Assembly: GCA_024742705.1 (NCBI GenBank)
Contig: JANSXZ010000003.1
Coordinates: forward strand, 186,001-250,000
Source: Paracoccaceae bacterium
Lineage (GTDB): Bacteria > Pseudomonadota > Alphaproteobacteria > Rhodobacterales > Rhodobacteraceae
DNA length: 64,000 bases
Direction: 5' to 3'
Shown here in pieces: positions 63,669-64,000 of this stretch. Under the pieces are notes generated by a model. That model worked only from the letters and a program-made list of their open reading frames with translations, did no database searches and was not told the origin of the DNA. Position 1 is the first letter of the stretch. Every line of letters begins with the position of its first letter. The position numbers and the translations under genes are program-made.

Positions 63669-64000
63669 TCAGCCCGCCCGGTTTTCGGAAAGGAACGACA
63701 GCGGATCGAAATCCTCGGGCAGATCGTCGATCCATTCGCGGGCGCGCTGAAGCTCCTCGGCTTCGTAGATTTCCGGGTTCCAGATCTGAAAGGTATCGCC
63801 GGCGCCGATGAACAGCGCCTCGGAGGTGATCTGCGCCTTTTCGCGCGCGGGCGCCGGCAAGACCAGGCGTCCGGTGTCGTCGATCGACGTCGTGCGCGAT
63901 TTGCTGTGATAGATGTATTGCAGGATCTTTTTCTCTTTCGAGCCGCTCGGCAGCGCTCGGATCTGGTGATCCAGCTTGTCGGTCTCGACGACGGTGAAGC
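63669..64000 (-). CDS. mraZ: Transcriptional regulator MraZ, N-terminus cut by window edge
   Basis: About 110 C-terminal residues. The reading frame runs through SIDDTGRLVLPAPAREKAQI, the hallmark DxxGRlxlP of MraZ/AbrB-like DNA-binding loops, to the end FLSENRAG. MraZ represses the dcw operon in bacteria studied. Only the start is missing, beyond the right edge. Confidence 0.92.
   Translation of the reverse strand, partial: FTVVETDKLDHQIRALPSGSKEKKILQYIYHSKSRTTSIDDTGRLVLPAPAREKAQITSEALFIGAGDTFQIWNPEIYEAEELQRAREWIDDLPEDFDPLSFLSENRAG

Noticed and set aside
1-64000. Prophage, insertion sequence or integrative element
   Set aside because: No transposase, integrase, phage structural gene or flanking direct repeats seen; the tRNA-Leu has no integrase next to it.

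Overview
The window is high-GC DNA with densely packed genes and no transposase, integrase, phage or CRISPR signature. Its gene content points to an alphaproteobacterium of the Rhodobacterales (roseobacter/Paracoccaceae type): a full division and cell-wall (dcw) cluster running on into lpxC, bamD and recN, a bolA / J-domain / cobS-cobT block, putA divergent from an Lrp-type regulator, TRAP-fed organosulfonate catabolism, and two large RTX proteins. This placement rests on gene content and order; no 16S gene is present.

Layout. (1) 1-2778, minus: the N-terminal part of a giant RTX/LamG-like protein cut by the left edge, followed by about 780 bp of non-coding DNA that holds a striking 32-bp palindrome. 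(2) 3561-6543, minus: an amidase, a PlsC-type acyltransferase and a universal stress protein. (3) 6136-15537, minus: one operon that reads as a complete route for the sulfonate 2,3-dihydroxypropane-1-sulfonate (DHPS). It has a small membrane protein, TRAP transporter hpsKLM, dehydrogenases hpsN-hpsO-hpsP, sulfolactate sulfo-lyase suyA-suyB, a ComC-like sulfolactate dehydrogenase and a UspA protein. A divergent LacI-family regulator (15691-16770) faces it across a 153-bp gap containing a textbook LacI-type operator laid over the predicted -35 element. (4) 17062-20259, plus: a taurine/sulfonate-type ABC importer whose permease carries an unusual insertion of about 140 residues. (5) 20346-21053: tRNA-Leu and a TPR protein. 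(6) 21084-25130: putR/putA for proline catabolism. (7) 25174-34961: rhomboid protease, hotdog thioesterase, DUF4177 protein, bolA, J-domain protein, a small unknown protein with an orphan ChvI-like response regulator, cobS and cobT, an M24 aminopeptidase and a DUF427 protein. (8) 35093-37189, minus: a second RTX protein with a 12-copy 18-bp minisatellite. (9) 37452-41822, minus: CLC channel, recN, bamD. (10) 41971-64000, minus: lpxC, ftsZ, ftsA, ftsQ, ddl, murB, murC, murG, ftsW, murD, mraY, murF, murE, ftsI, ftsL, rsmH and mraZ (cut by the right edge), with three accessory genes embedded.

How the genes work together. DHPS enters through the TRAP transporter. HpsO and HpsP interconvert its enantiomers, HpsN oxidises it to sulfolactate, ComC can equilibrate sulfolactate with sulfopyruvate, and SuyAB splits sulfolactate into pyruvate and sulfite. 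Sulfite disposal is not encoded here. The dcw genes mostly overlap by 4 bp or abut, indicating translational coupling. A strong terminator after ftsZ and a perfect CtrA-type box in front of lpxC suggest that lpxC and the genes after it are controlled separately.

The best leads for new biology are the regulatory architecture of the sulfonate operon, the permease insertion, the RTX proteins with their upstream palindromes, the CtrA box at lpxC, a dispersed 3'-end repeat, and the accessory genes inside the dcw cluster. I saw no wholly unprecedented multi-gene system.
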